Source: Vampirovibrio sp041737375 (GTDB lineage: Bacteria; Cyanobacteriota; Vampirovibrionia; Vampirovibrionales; Vampirovibrionaceae). Taken from it: a stretch of 64,000 nucleotides of DNA. Of the stretch, positions 8,798 to 16,912 are shown in pieces (within the stretch, counting starts at the first letter, position 1; each line of letters starts with the position of its first letter). The DNA is taken from contig NZ_JBGSRV010000010.1 in assembly GCF_041737375.1 (NCBI RefSeq), positions 434,001 to 498,000 of the forward strand, in the 5' to 3' direction. The position numbers and the translations under genes are program-made. The notes under the pieces were generated by a model. It saw nothing but the letters and a program-made list of their open reading frames with translations, was not told the DNA's origin and ran no database searches.

Positions 8798-9812
8798 TGA
8801 CGTCAATCCCTTCCTGTATCTGCTTGCTGATTTTGCCGAGTACATCCGCCACAATGGCTTCCTTTGCCACTCGAATGGCATTTTTAATGCCTCTGGCGCG
8901 GCTTCCGCCATGGCTAATCACACAAATGCCTTTAATACCAAAAAGCAGGGCGCCGCCAAACTCTTCAGGGTCAACCTGTTTGCTGACTTTTCGCAGCGCA
9001 GGCTCTGCCAGCAAAGCGCCAGCCTTGGTGCGAAAACTGCCCATTAGCTCAGTTTTCAACACCCCGCCAAACATTTTCATCACGCCTTCAGCGGACTTCA
9101 AGGCCACATTGCCTGTAAACCCATCGGTCACCGCAACATCGGCAGAACCATTAAAAAGCTCTTTGCCTTCAATGTTGCCAATAAAGTGAAATCGTTCGTC
9201 TTTTTCCAGTAACTGAAATGCGGTATGGGCAAAGGCATTGCCCTTGCTTTGCTCTTCGCCAATGTTCAGCAGTCCCACCCGGGGTTTTTCCACGTTGCAC
9301 ACATTGTGCATGAAAATATTGCCCATAACGGCAAACTGGCTGAGCATTTCTGGCGTGCAATCGGCATTGGCCCCAGCGTCTATCAACAGGCAAGGCGTTG
9401 AGGAAGAAGGCAAACGAACACCAATAGCAGGACGATCCACCCCGTCAATTCGGCCTACATAAAGTAAAGCAGACGCCATGGCCGCCCCGGTGCTGCCAGC
9501 GGCAACCATGCCCTGGGCCTGACCGTTTTTTACACATTTGGCAGTAACAATAATGGAGGCGTCTTTTTTCTTACGCAGCCCAGTTGCCGGGGATTCACCC
9601 ATTTCAATCACTTCGGAAGCCGGAACAACCTCAATTGCCAAGCCTTGGGTGTCGTGCTTTTTCAGCTCACGCTCTATTTCATCGGGCTTGCCGACCAATA
9701 GAACAGATACCCCATGTGCACGCGCACCCTGTACAGAGCCGTCGACAATTTCATGGGGCGCATGATCACCCCCCATGGCATCAACAGCGATTCGAATGGG
9801 GAAAGTTGCCAT
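8781..9812 (-). CDS. plsX: Phosphate acyltransferase
   Basis: Makes acyl-phosphate from acyl-ACP for PlsY in phospholipid synthesis; peripheral membrane enzyme, 343 aa, full length. It opens with RIAVDAMGGDHAPHEIVDG and carries GLRKKKDASI, AAGSTGAAMASAL, LIDAGANADCTPEML and VTDGFTGNVALKSAEG, all conserved in PlsX. It overlaps fabH by 17 bp and follows rpmF by 37 bp, the common rpmF-plsX-fabH arrangement. Confidence 0.95.
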   Translation of the reverse strand: MATFPIRIAVDAMGGDHAPHEIVDGSVQGARAHGVSVLLVGKPDEIERELKKHDTQGLAIEVVPASEVIEMGESPATGLRKKKDASIIVTAKCVKNGQAQGMVAAGSTGAAMASALLYVGRIDGVDRPAIGVRLPSSSTPCLLIDAGANADCTPEMLSQFAVMGNIFMHNVCNVEKPRVGLLNIGEEQSKGNAFAHTAFQLLEKDERFHFIGNIEGKELFNGSADVAVTDGFTGNVALKSAEGVMKMFGGVLKTELMGSFRTKAGALLAEPALRKVSKQVDPEEFGGALLFGIKGICVISHGGSRARGIKNAIRVAKEAIVADVLGKISKQIQEGIDVNDHAQ

Positions 9813-9849
9813 TAGATTCGTTCTTTAAAAAAGCTAAAACTGAGTCAAC

Positions 9850-10044
9850 CTAGTGTTCGTGGTGAGCGTGAAACTTTTCGCTGAGCACCCGACCATTATA
9901 AAAACCGCAGGCCACGCACATGTGGTGAGGCATTTTGACGGCGCTGCAATGAGGGCAGGTGGTACTAGCAGCCAAAGTTGCTTTCCAGTTGGCACGACGG
10001 TGCGCTTGATCGGAATGACCTACTCGTTTCTTGGGAACTGGCAT
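9850..10044 (-). CDS. rpmF: Ribosomal protein bL32
   Basis: Large-subunit ribosomal protein, 64 aa. It starts MPVPKKRVGHSDQAHRRANW as bL32 does and keeps the four-cysteine zinc ribbon (CPHC near residue 30, CVAC near 43). The C-terminus is His-rich. It lies between yceD and plsX, linking ribosome and lipid synthesis as in many bacteria. Confidence 0.95.
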   Translation of the reverse strand: MPVPKKRVGHSDQAHRRANWKATLAASTTCPHCSAVKMPHHMCVACGFYNGRVLSEKFHAHHEH

Positions 10045-10144
10045 GGGGATTCAACCTCTAGTTAATCAGATCTGGCTGAGCAGATCAAAGGACACAAATA
10101 CGTGATGATGATTTTTACAAAAAAATTGGCGGCTTACAAGGGGA

Positions 10145-10600
10145 TCAGGCAAATCCACATTCGGGACGTTCGCAATAAGGGTGACTGAGCGATTCCAAAG
10201 TGAGGAACTGGAAGGCCAGATCTTTTAAATCCAGCTCACCCTCTTCATCCACCACCTCGTAAAAGTCGTCGGATTGCAGCTCTCTTTCTTTATCCTGGCG
10301 GGTTAAAGAACTTTCAAACACATAGCGCTCATGCACTTCCAGATTGACAGGGACCTCATAAGGCTCCAAGCAGCGGGCGCATTCCAGCTTCATGACACCA
10401 TTCACCTGGCCACGAACGGTCAAACCAACCAACTCCGACTGAAAGCGCCAGTGACAGGATACGGGGCCTTCGGTTTTTAAATTTTCAAACTCGTAGTTAC
10501 CCTCCACACGTGTAATTGGGTTTGTACCCCGCGTGGCCGCCACCACTTTCAGGCGCTCTACCGAGTTTTTAGCGTTGATGGCGTCTTGAGAGTTTTCCAT
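10145..10600 (-). CDS. yceD: YceD/DUF177 family protein
   Basis: The family lies upstream of rpmF in most bacteria and has been linked to 23S rRNA accumulation; the exact role is unsettled. The protein is 151 aa. The core LECARCLEPYEVPVNLEVHERYVF and the acidic segment before DLKDLAFQFLTLESLSHPYCE match DUF177. Four cysteines (CARC and CERPEC) could bind zinc. The start ATG at 10600 has GGAG 9 nt upstream. This is the first gene of the yceD-rpmF-plsX-fab operon, and the 150-bp region to the divergent dehydrogenase must hold its promoter, though I see no convincing hexamers. Confidence 0.85.
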   Translation of the reverse strand: MENSQDAINAKNSVERLKVVAATRGTNPITRVEGNYEFENLKTEGPVSCHWRFQSELVGLTVRGQVNGVMKLECARCLEPYEVPVNLEVHERYVFESSLTRQDKERELQSDDFYEVVDEEGELDLKDLAFQFLTLESLSHPYCERPECGFA

Positions 10601-10750
10601 GAATCAAGTCTCCTTACCCTGTCCGGGACTTGGCAATCCGGGTCAGTTTGGTTTTTTATAAAGGATAGCATTTCAAGCGGGAAAGCCTATTTTTTAAGGC
10701 CTACCCCATTCCCACCTTTATTGGAAAACCCCAAGCGAAAGAGAAACAGC

Positions 10751-11788
10751 ATGCAAGTCGCCTCCATCCAAAACGATTACCAAATCAACGTGACAGACAT
10801 GCCAATTCCGGCGTTGCCCCCCAAGGGCGCTTTAATTCGGGTGCTGGGATGCGGATTATGCGGCTCCGACCTGGATAAGCTCGTTCACAAAAAAGCCAGC
10901 CCCGGCAGCGTACTGGGACATGAAATTGTGGGCGTGATTGAGGCACTGGATGATGAACACCCCGATGGCTGGCAGTTAGGGTCCCGCCTGGTTAGCGCCC
11001 ATCATGTCCCCTGCGGGCATTGCCATTACTGCCTGAATGACAGCGAATCCATGTGTCGCCAGTTCAAAGAAACCAATTTTCACCCCGGCGGATTTTCCCA
11101 ATATTTGGCCCTGAGTGAGCAACACCTGAAAAGTACGGCTTTTAAAATCCCTGATGCCATCAGCAACGAAGAAGCCAGCTGCGTAGAGCCGTTGGCCTGC
11201 GTCCTTCGAGGCGTTCGGCGGGGCGGGACCCAGATCAATGGTTCTGTCATGGTGATTGGACTGGGTTTTATCGGCCTCATGGCCGCTCAAATATATCAGA
11301 ATGACGGGGCGGCGGTGTACGGGGTAGATCTGGATCCGGCCCGGAATCAGTTGGGAATGGCTGAAGGGTTTTTAATGGCGGCCTTCCACCCCGTCGAACA
11401 ATCAGAACAGCTGCATGACACCTTAAAGCGACATACCCCCACTGGCAAAGTGGACACTGTTTTTTTAAGCGTCGTTAACAATACAACCCTGACCCTGGCC
11501 CTGGACTTAGTACGGGACGGCGGAACGATGATTGTATTCACCAGCGGTCCGGCAGGCACTTCCATCGATCCCAGCCGTCTTTATTTTAGAGAAATCAACC
11601 TGATTACCACCTACTCCCCGGCGTTGATTGACTTAAAAAACGCCGCCCATATCATTGCTAACCGTAAAATCAATATCACCCCGCTGATTAGCCACCGACT
11701 GCCCTTGCAGGATATTCAGCAGGCCGTTCATTTATACCAAAGCGGGCAGGCCATTAAAGTGTTTATCAGCATGGGAGACATCCGATGA
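10751..11788 (+). CDS. Zinc-dependent alcohol dehydrogenase family (MDR) protein
   Basis: Medium-chain dehydrogenase, 345 aa, probably oxidising a polyol, amino alcohol or sugar with NAD(P). The catalytic zinc site is seen in GCGLCGSDLDK and GHEIVG; the structural zinc cysteines in PCGHCHYCLNDSESMC; the Rossmann motif in VIGLGFIGLMAA. The start at ATG 10751 fits family length; the open frame runs further upstream but its sequence there is unlike the family. Its stop overlaps the next dehydrogenase by 4 bp (ATGA), so the pair is translated together. It resembles L-threonine or sorbitol dehydrogenases; substrate undetermined. Confidence 0.85.
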   Translation: MQVASIQNDYQINVTDMPIPALPPKGALIRVLGCGLCGSDLDKLVHKKASPGSVLGHEIVGVIEALDDEHPDGWQLGSRLVSAHHVPCGHCHYCLNDSESMCRQFKETNFHPGGFSQYLALSEQHLKSTAFKIPDAISNEEASCVEPLACVLRGVRRGGTQINGSVMVIGLGFIGLMAAQIYQNDGAAVYGVDLDPARNQLGMAEGFLMAAFHPVEQSEQLHDTLKRHTPTGKVDTVFLSVVNNTTLTLALDLVRDGGTMIVFTSGPAGTSIDPSRLYFREINLITTYSPALIDLKNAAHIIANRKINITPLISHRLPLQDIQQAVHLYQSGQAIKVFISMGDIR

Positions 11789-12915
11789 ACCACCATTCCG
11801 TTCCAGATTCCACCAATAACGGGCTGCACCCATCACCCGGCACAGATATGATGAAAGCGGCCCTGTTTTACCAGCCGAATGATGTGCGATATGAAGACAC
11901 ACCCATTCCCATCCTGTCGCCCGGCGAATTGCTGATAAAAGTGGAAAGCGCTTTAACCTGCGGCACCGACGTAAAATGTTACCGCCGGGGGCATCCCCTA
12001 CTCCTAAAGCACTTTCCCTCCCCCTTTGGGCATGAATTTTCCGGGGTGGTGGTCAAAGTATCTCCTGTGGCAGGGCAAGCGCCCCGGTTTCAGGTGGGGG
12101 ATCGGGTTGTGGCGGCCAACTCTGCGCCCTGCTATCAGTGCTTTTACTGTGCCAAGGGGCAAACCAACTTGTGCGACCATCTGGATCTGCTCAATGGCGC
12201 TTATGCCGAGTATATCAAAATTCCCGCTCAAATCGCCCAATACAATACATACACACTGCCGGAGCATCTTCCGTTTCAAATAGCGGCCTTCAGTGAGCCT
12301 TTGGCGGTTTGCCTGCATGGATTGGCTCAATCCAATGTTCAACCCGGCGATCAGGTGGCCGTGATGGGACTGGGACCCATTGGTCAATTGATGGTTCGGG
12401 CGGCCAAACTCAAAGGCGCCAGAGTAACCGCTATCGCCCGCACCGTGCACAAACTGGCACTGGCTCAAAGCTTTGGGGGGGCCGATCAAGTCGTCAATCT
12501 CAGCGATGTGAACGACAATGAAGCCATTCGGCAGAAGTTTACAGAGGACGGGCGGGGCTTTGACATTGTGATTGAAGCCATTGGCAAGCCCGAAACCTGG
12601 GAAAAAGCTGTGGGACTTGTGCGCAAAGGTGGCACCGTCAATTTATTTGGAGGCTGCCCCGGAGGAAGTCAGGTAAGCTTTGACACCCGCCGCCTGCATT
12701 ACGATGAAATAAAGCTGGTCAGCTCTTTCCACCATACCCCCACCCAGTTTAAAGCGGCGCTGGATTTATTAAGCAAGGGAGACATTGATCCCCGCCCCTT
12801 AATTACGGATACGCTGCCCATGGCTCAATTTGAAGCCGCTTTACAACAAGTAGAGGCGGGGCAAGCCATTAAAATCGCCCTGAGCAACGAAAACAACCTT
12901 CAGGCCCTATCCTGA
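11785..12915 (+). CDS. Zinc-dependent alcohol dehydrogenase family (MDR) protein, second copy
   Basis: Second medium-chain dehydrogenase of the pair, 376 aa. Catalytic zinc ligands are in ALTCGTDVK and FGHEFSG, structural zinc cysteines in PCYQCFYCAKGQTNLC, and the dinucleotide motif in AVMGLGPIGQLM. The first 21 residues precede the family start; an internal ATG ATG at residues 22-23 (MMKAALFYQP) could be the true start, which would leave a 62-bp gap from the first gene. The ATGA overlap supports the longer form. The two proteins are clearly diverged rather than a recent duplication, which suggests linked steps or a heteromeric enzyme. Confidence 0.83.
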   Translation: MNHHSVPDSTNNGLHPSPGTDMMKAALFYQPNDVRYEDTPIPILSPGELLIKVESALTCGTDVKCYRRGHPLLLKHFPSPFGHEFSGVVVKVSPVAGQAPRFQVGDRVVAANSAPCYQCFYCAKGQTNLCDHLDLLNGAYAEYIKIPAQIAQYNTYTLPEHLPFQIAAFSEPLAVCLHGLAQSNVQPGDQVAVMGLGPIGQLMVRAAKLKGARVTAIARTVHKLALAQSFGGADQVVNLSDVNDNEAIRQKFTEDGRGFDIVIEAIGKPETWEKAVGLVRKGGTVNLFGGCPGGSQVSFDTRRLHYDEIKLVSSFHHTPTQFKAALDLLSKGDIDPRPLITDTLPMAQFEAALQQVEAGQAIKIALSNENNLQALS

Positions 12916-13052
12916 CTGCTGTTGTCCTGATTTCCAAAAATAAACCAAGCCGCAGAGCGACGGCTTTAGGCCTTTGCGCTGGTAATTTATACCCGAAGCA
13001 ATTTCAATCAACATTTCGTTTTTATATCATTAAGATAGAACGGAGTGTCTAT

Positions 13053-13238
13053 ATGAGTTCGCCAGAATCCACCCAAAACGCCAGCACCCCAAAAAACAAC
13101 GTATCTTCGCTGGGAGAGCTGGCTACGCTGGATCATTTTTTACGCCTTCAGCAATCTCAGGCGGAGTATTTGGCATGGCTGGAAGCCAATGAACAAACAG
13201 CGGGACTGGATGGCTATATGTATCGCCAAATCCGTTAA
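13053..13238 (+). CDS. Small hypothetical protein, 61 aa
   Basis: I do not recognise this protein. GGAG lies 7 nt before the ATG, supporting real translation. The N-terminal 20 residues are Ser/Thr/Asn-rich; the remainder is predicted helical and amphipathic (LATLDHFLRLQQSQAEYLAWLEA), suggesting a small protein-binding helix. There is no membrane segment. It stands alone between the dehydrogenase pair and the YvlD-like gene. Confidence 0.6.
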   Translation: MSSPESTQNASTPKNNVSSLGELATLDHFLRLQQSQAEYLAWLEANEQTAGLDGYMYRQIR

Positions 13239-13550
13239 AGCGCATCGTTCCTTTTTGGCCAGAGGCCTTTCAATGGCTAAACCCCATTCAGAATAAGCGG
13301 CACTCCGCAGGGGGCTGGGTATTCAGCGCAATGGCGTCAGGCGATGTAACCGCTTGATGTAACCGAAAGAGGAATTGTGAAACCAAACAACTCCACTGAT
13401 AATGAAAGACCCCACTCAACTGTGCGATGACCATTGCCTTGAGTTTCAATCGATTATCACCTCGCCGAAAATTGGGTAACACCCACCCTCTATCCCAAGA
13501 CATTCCATTCAGGTTTCAAAACCAAACCCAACGAAGGAGAGACAGACACA
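13239..13550. other. 312-bp intergenic region with a short direct repeat
   Basis: No gene with a ribosome binding site is visible. GATGTAACCG occurs twice 13 bp apart (13343-13352 and 13356-13365), about 190 bp before the next gene. Nothing else stands out. Confidence 0.4.
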
Positions 13551-13910
13551 ATGCTTTTATCCATACTGCTACACTGGATTTTAACCGCGGCCATTTTAAT
13601 GCTGGTCAGCGCCATGATGCCGGGCATCCACATTGAGGGATTTACCACCGCACTGGTGGCCGCACTGGTAATGGGATTGGTGAACTTTTTTATCAAGCCC
13701 GTGCTCGCTTTACTCACCTTGCCTTTAAACCTGCTAACGCTGGGCTTGTTTTCTTTTATCATCAACGCCCTGATGTTTGCGCTGGTGGCCTGGTTAGTAC
13801 CGGGCTTTGACGTCAACAACTTCCTAAGCGCCCTGGTTGGCTCCTTGTTACTGGCATTGATGAGCAGCCTTTTGGGCATGTTCACCGGCGATCGCAGTCG
13901 CTTGGCTTAA
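13551..13910 (+). CDS. Phage holin family 4 / YvlD-like membrane protein
   Basis: Small integral membrane protein, 119 aa, with four hydrophobic segments (about residues 3-22, 29-49, 54-80 and 90-110). The motif IKPVLALLTLPLNLLTLGLFSFIINALM is characteristic of the YvlD/Phage_holin_4_2 family. Despite the family name, these are chromosomal proteins of unknown function and not evidence of a prophage. GGAG lies 11 nt upstream of the ATG, and a strong terminator follows 20 bp after the stop. Confidence 0.8.
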   Translation: MLLSILLHWILTAAILMLVSAMMPGIHIEGFTTALVAALVMGLVNFFIKPVLALLTLPLNLLTLGLFSFIINALMFALVAWLVPGFDVNNFLSALVGSLLLALMSSLLGMFTGDRSRLA

Positions 13911-13929
13911 AAACAAGCCCCCATTCATT

Positions 13930-13962
13930 AAAAAAGCCTTCCATTTTCTGGAAGGCTTTTTT
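13930..13962 (+). terminator. Rho-independent terminator
   Basis: GCCTTCC/GGAAGGC stem (7 bp) with a 7-nt loop, preceded by six A and followed by six T, so it can act in both directions: for the YvlD-like gene rightward and tRNA-Ser leftward. Confidence 0.85.
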
Positions 13963-13966
13963 AATT

Positions 13967-14057
13967 CGGAGAGGGAGGGATTCGAACCCTCGAGACAGGT
14001 TTAAGCCCGTCTAACTTCTTAGCAGGAAGCCGCTTTCGACCACTCAGCCACCTCTCC
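13967..14057 (-). tRNA. tRNA-Ser(GCT)
   Basis: Read leftward: acceptor GGAGAGG pairs with CCTCTCC, discriminator G, D-arm GTGGCTGAGTGG, anticodon loop with GCT in CCTGCTAAG, a long class II variable arm, and the T-arm GGTTCGAATCC. The CCA end is not encoded. The long variable arm and G discriminator are those of serine tRNA. Confidence 0.95.
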
Positions 14058-14103
14058 ACAAAAATGACATTAAATATCATCAAGGTGAAAATAAGATGAT
14101 GTT

Positions 14104-14130
14104 ATTATAGCGCAAGCATGGGGATGTCAA
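14104..14130 (-). promoter_or_regulatory. Promoter of tRNA-Ser
   Basis: Leftward TTGACA (14125-14130) and TATAAT (14104-14109) are both perfect consensus hexamers, separated by 15 bp, which is short of the usual 17. They sit about 47 bp upstream of the tRNA. Confidence 0.7.
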
Positions 14131-14229
14131 GCTCCTGAGCGAGTACCCATCCATGCTTCACCAAGACACGGAAACCGCATTTAAAAACCGCCGCCCCCAA
14201 TTCGTTCACACCCGCCAAAGCCCCACAAA

Positions 14230-14258
14230 TTGACTCCCCTTCGAGCTTGTCCTATACT
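14230..14258 (+). promoter_or_regulatory. Promoter of purA
   Basis: TTGACT (14230-14235), 17-bp spacer, TATACT (14253-14258): ten of twelve consensus positions. The start would be near 14265, leaving a leader of about 100 nt before purA. Confidence 0.75.
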
Positions 14259-14363
14259 GCCTCTGGCTTTCCTGTGGGCTTTTCCATGATCCATCCGCCC
14301 ATTGTCTGGAAAGTACTTTACCCCGATCGGATGCAATTAAAATCCCAGAGAGGACAAAACTTC

Positions 14364-15704
14364 ATGGCCAATGTGGTGGTAGTAGGCGCTCAGTGGGGCG
14401 ATGAAGGCAAGGCGAAAATTACAGACCTGCTCGCCGCAGAGGCCGATGTGGTCATCCGTTGCCAAGGGGGTTGTAATGCGGGTCATACCGTTACCCACGG
14501 CAGTGAAGTCTTCAAGTTCCATCTGGTTCCATCGGGCATGCTATATGGCGATACCCTTTGCCTGATTGGCAACGGTACGGTTATCAACCCCGAAGTTTTA
14601 ATGCACGAAATTCAGGAGCTTCGGGAAAAAGGCTTTTCCACCGACAATTTAAAACTCAGCGACCGGGCCCATCTGACATTGCCGTTTCACACCAGCCTGG
14701 ATCAAGCCCAAGAAAGCGCCATGGCCGATAAAAAAATTGGCACCACCGGCAGGGGAATCGGTCCCACTTACATGGACAAAGTAGGACGGCACGGCCTGCG
14801 TGTTGGTGATTTATTCGATCAGGAACTGATTTTGAAAGAGCGCCTCTCTCAAATTGTGGCGCATAAAAACGACTTTATGGAAAAATGCTACCCCGACTTG
14901 CCTCGCTTCACGGTGGAAGCGCTGCTGAGCTGGTGTCAGGAGTACCGGGACAAGCTGGCGCCTTTTGTAACGGATACCGTGGCCGTAGCGCATGCCGCAC
15001 TGGCTGAAGGCAAAAATATTTTATTTGAGGGCGCCCAAGGCACCTTGCTGGATGTTGATTATGGGACCTATCCCTTTGTTACCAGCTCAAACGCCACGGC
15101 AGGCGGGGCTTGTACCGGCTCTGGAATCGGCCCCACCCGAATTGATCGGGTGATTGGGGTGATGAAGGCCTACACCACCCGTGTGGGCGAAGGCCCTTTT
15201 CCCACTGAGCTAAAAGATGCCACTGGCAAGCACTTGGGAGACATTGGACAAGAGTTTGGCACCACTACCGGCAGGGCCAGACGGTGCGGCTGGTTTGACG
15301 CCGTTATCGCCAAATACAGCGCTCAGGTCAACGGGCTGGACGGCTTGGCGATTACCAAGCTGGATGTTTTTGACGGCATGTCGGAACTCAAAATTGGGGT
15401 TGCCTACAAAAACAGGCTAACCGGCGAGCAGTTTAATCACTTTCCTTCACAGTTGGACGCCCTGAAGAATGCCGAGCCTGTTTATGAAAGCTGGCCGGGA
15501 TGGCAGGGTTCGGTCAAGGATATCCGCCGCTTTGAAGATTTGCCGGTAGAAGCGCGGCAATATCTGGAGCGCATTGCCGAATTAACAGGCTGCCCGGTTT
15601 CCATCGTAAGCGTTGGGCCAGAACGCAATCAGACCATTTTATTGGAGAACCCGATTACGGCCAGCAAGCGGATCCTGCAGGCCCCTCAAAAAATGAATGC
15701 TTAA
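14364..15704 (+). CDS. purA: Adenylosuccinate synthetase
   Basis: Joins IMP and aspartate using GTP, the first committed step to AMP; cytoplasmic, 446 aa. Key segments: GAQWGDEGKAKITDLL with the catalytic Asp and Lys, CNAGHTV with the catalytic His, GTTGRGIGPTYMDK, and GTTTGRARRCGWFDA. The second glycine of the usual GDEGKGK loop is alanine here. The ATG at 14364 follows AGAGAGG and matches the family start MANVVVVGAQ; the open frame extends upstream but lies within the leader after the promoter at 14230. It is followed by tRNA-Lys with its own promoter. Confidence 0.96.
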   Translation: MANVVVVGAQWGDEGKAKITDLLAAEADVVIRCQGGCNAGHTVTHGSEVFKFHLVPSGMLYGDTLCLIGNGTVINPEVLMHEIQELREKGFSTDNLKLSDRAHLTLPFHTSLDQAQESAMADKKIGTTGRGIGPTYMDKVGRHGLRVGDLFDQELILKERLSQIVAHKNDFMEKCYPDLPRFTVEALLSWCQEYRDKLAPFVTDTVAVAHAALAEGKNILFEGAQGTLLDVDYGTYPFVTSSNATAGGACTGSGIGPTRIDRVIGVMKAYTTRVGEGPFPTELKDATGKHLGDIGQEFGTTTGRARRCGWFDAVIAKYSAQVNGLDGLAITKLDVFDGMSELKIGVAYKNRLTGEQFNHFPSQLDALKNAEPVYESWPGWQGSVKDIRRFEDLPVEARQYLERIAELTGCPVSIVSVGPERNQTILLENPITASKRILQAPQKMNA

Positions 15705-15711
15705 TCTTTTC

Positions 15712-15739
15712 TTGACGCTGGCGGTTGAACCCATACAAT
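15712..15739 (+). promoter_or_regulatory. Promoter of tRNA-Lys
   Basis: TTGACG (15712-15717), 16-bp spacer, TACAAT (15734-15739), just after the purA stop and about 58 bp before the tRNA. Confidence 0.65.
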
Positions 15740-15796
15740 ACTGAAGGTATCGCAATTCAAGCGATTCATTCTTAATCCCCCTTCATCCACCAGCCT

Positions 15797-15871
15797 GCGA
15801 GTTTAGCTCAGCGGTAGAGCACTCCCCTTTTAAGGGATAGGTCCTGGGTTCGAATCCCAGAACTCGCACCA
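15797..15871 (+). tRNA. tRNA-Lys(TTT)
   Basis: Acceptor GCGAGTT pairs with AACTCGC; D-arm GCTCAGCGGTAGAGC; anticodon loop CTTTTAA with anticodon TTT; T-arm CTGGGTTCGAATCCCAG. The CCA end is encoded, unlike the nearby tRNA-Ser. The outermost anticodon-stem pair (27-43) is a C/T mismatch. Confidence 0.96.
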
Positions 15872-15899
15872 AAAGAGGACACTACGGTGTCCTCTTTTT
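15872..15899 (+). terminator. Rho-independent terminator of tRNA-Lys
   Basis: GAGGACAC/GTGTCCTC stem closed by a stable TACG tetraloop and followed by five T. The A-run on the other side allows it to stop leftward transcripts from the broken gene at 15930 as well. Confidence 0.85.
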
Positions 15900-15929
15900 A
15901 ATTTGAATCACCCACTTCTTTTTATGGGC

Positions 15930-16737
15930 TTATGGGAGCTCTATCACCTTTGCCAACGATTGGCGCTGCTCGTCCAAAATACTTAAAGCCTCCTCAATGT
16001 CTGCACTACAAATAGAGGTCATCCAGGTTTGATCATTTAAAGGTTTACGCAGCTCGGTTTGCATTGCATCCAAAACCTGAAAGTGAATCAAAATAGACCT
16101 CTCTAGCGCTCCCTCAGGCAAAGTGTTCAAAAAATCAGGATCCCCATAAGCAATTTTTCTAAACAGGCTGTTCAACTGCTTCTGACTTGGAATGGCATCC
16201 GTGCGGTAAATTGCCTCCAACTGTTTAGTCATGGCCTGTAATTTGACATCCGAACTGAATAAAGCGAACTCCTCCAGAAGAGACATTTGCAGAAGGAAAC
16301 GCTGCTGAGCCAGTCGAAAATCGGAAAGCGCCTTTCGGCTGACGGCAATAGGGCTTCCATGAAGCGTCAACAATTCTGTGAAGCGTCAACAATTCTGTGG
16401 ATTCCTGAAAAGTAACTTTGAAAGAAGGCTGAAGTTTACACGCGACGTTGCTAAGGGTGGTCAAATTAGCCCAAGCAGGATGCGGCCTTTTTAAAATGGA
16501 TCTTGGCTCACGGGCAGCCACACTCGCTAACATATTTAAAGCCTCTGGTTCCACCCCGCTGTGGGTAGAATGCGACGAACGGGCATCAAACCGGTCTTCA
16601 TCCAACCCATCAGGTGACACACGCGTCATCAGGGCCTCTGAATTGAGTGTTGGGGAATTTGACGGCCTCAACGATCTCAATGGGACGGAGGTTATGGGTA
16701 AGCGGAATGGAAAGGGGGCGTCAGTCTGCATGATCAT
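15930..16737 (-). pseudogene. Hypothetical gene split by a 19-bp tandem duplication
   Basis: Two overlapping leftward frames (from 16761 to 16225 and from 16373 to 15930) are one gene. At 16362-16399 a 19-bp unit occurs twice in tandem, and 19 is not a multiple of three. Removing one copy joins the frames exactly: the first half ends ...ESTELLTLH and the second continues GSPIAVSRKALSDF. The repaired protein would be about 262 aa from the ATG at 16737 (or 260 aa from ATG 16731). Its N-terminal part is Ser/Arg/Pro-rich and likely disordered; the C-terminal half is strongly helical (FRLAQQRFLLQMSLLEEFALF). I do not recognise the family. It lies downstream of the bioB terminator. Either a recent disruption, a reversible slippage switch, or an assembly artefact. 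Confidence 0.75.
16362..16399. repeat. 19-bp perfect tandem duplication
   Basis: Two identical copies of AAGCGTCAACAATTCTGTG (16362-16380 and 16381-16399), head to tail, flanked on both sides by G. It shifts the reading frame of the overlapping leftward gene by one. Confidence 0.95.
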
Positions 16738-16840
16738 TCTTTTCTCAAGCGTCAGGAACAATGTAAAAGAGAATACTGGAAAAACAAGTCTTAATCATGA
16801 AAACACAACCAATGAAACCTTTTCAAAAGCATCTCAATTC

Positions 16841-16870
16841 ACAAAAAACAACTCAGGAAAAAACCTGAGT
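16841..16870 (-). terminator. Rho-independent terminator of bioB
   Basis: Read leftward: ACTCAGG and CCTGAGT form a 7-bp stem around a T6 loop, followed by GTTTTTTG. It lies about 42 bp past the bioB stop. Confidence 0.75.
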
Positions 16871-16912
16871 GCATCAAAGAAAGCACCCAATTATCACTGA
16901 CAAACGAAACGC

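Noticed and set aside
13343..13365. Direct repeat GATGTAACCG with a 13-bp period as a regulatory array
   Set aside because: Only two copies and far from a promoter; too weak for its own finding.
13288..13503. 71-codon leftward frame between the small protein and YvlD-like genes
   Set aside because: No ribosome binding site and no recognisable features.
13551..13910. Possible prophage because of the holin family name
   Set aside because: YvlD-type proteins are chromosomal; no integrase, capsid or lysis genes are nearby.
16448..16900. 150-codon rightward open frame opposite the broken gene
   Set aside because: It lies antisense to the 16737 gene and across the bioB terminator, with a weak start; a shadow frame.
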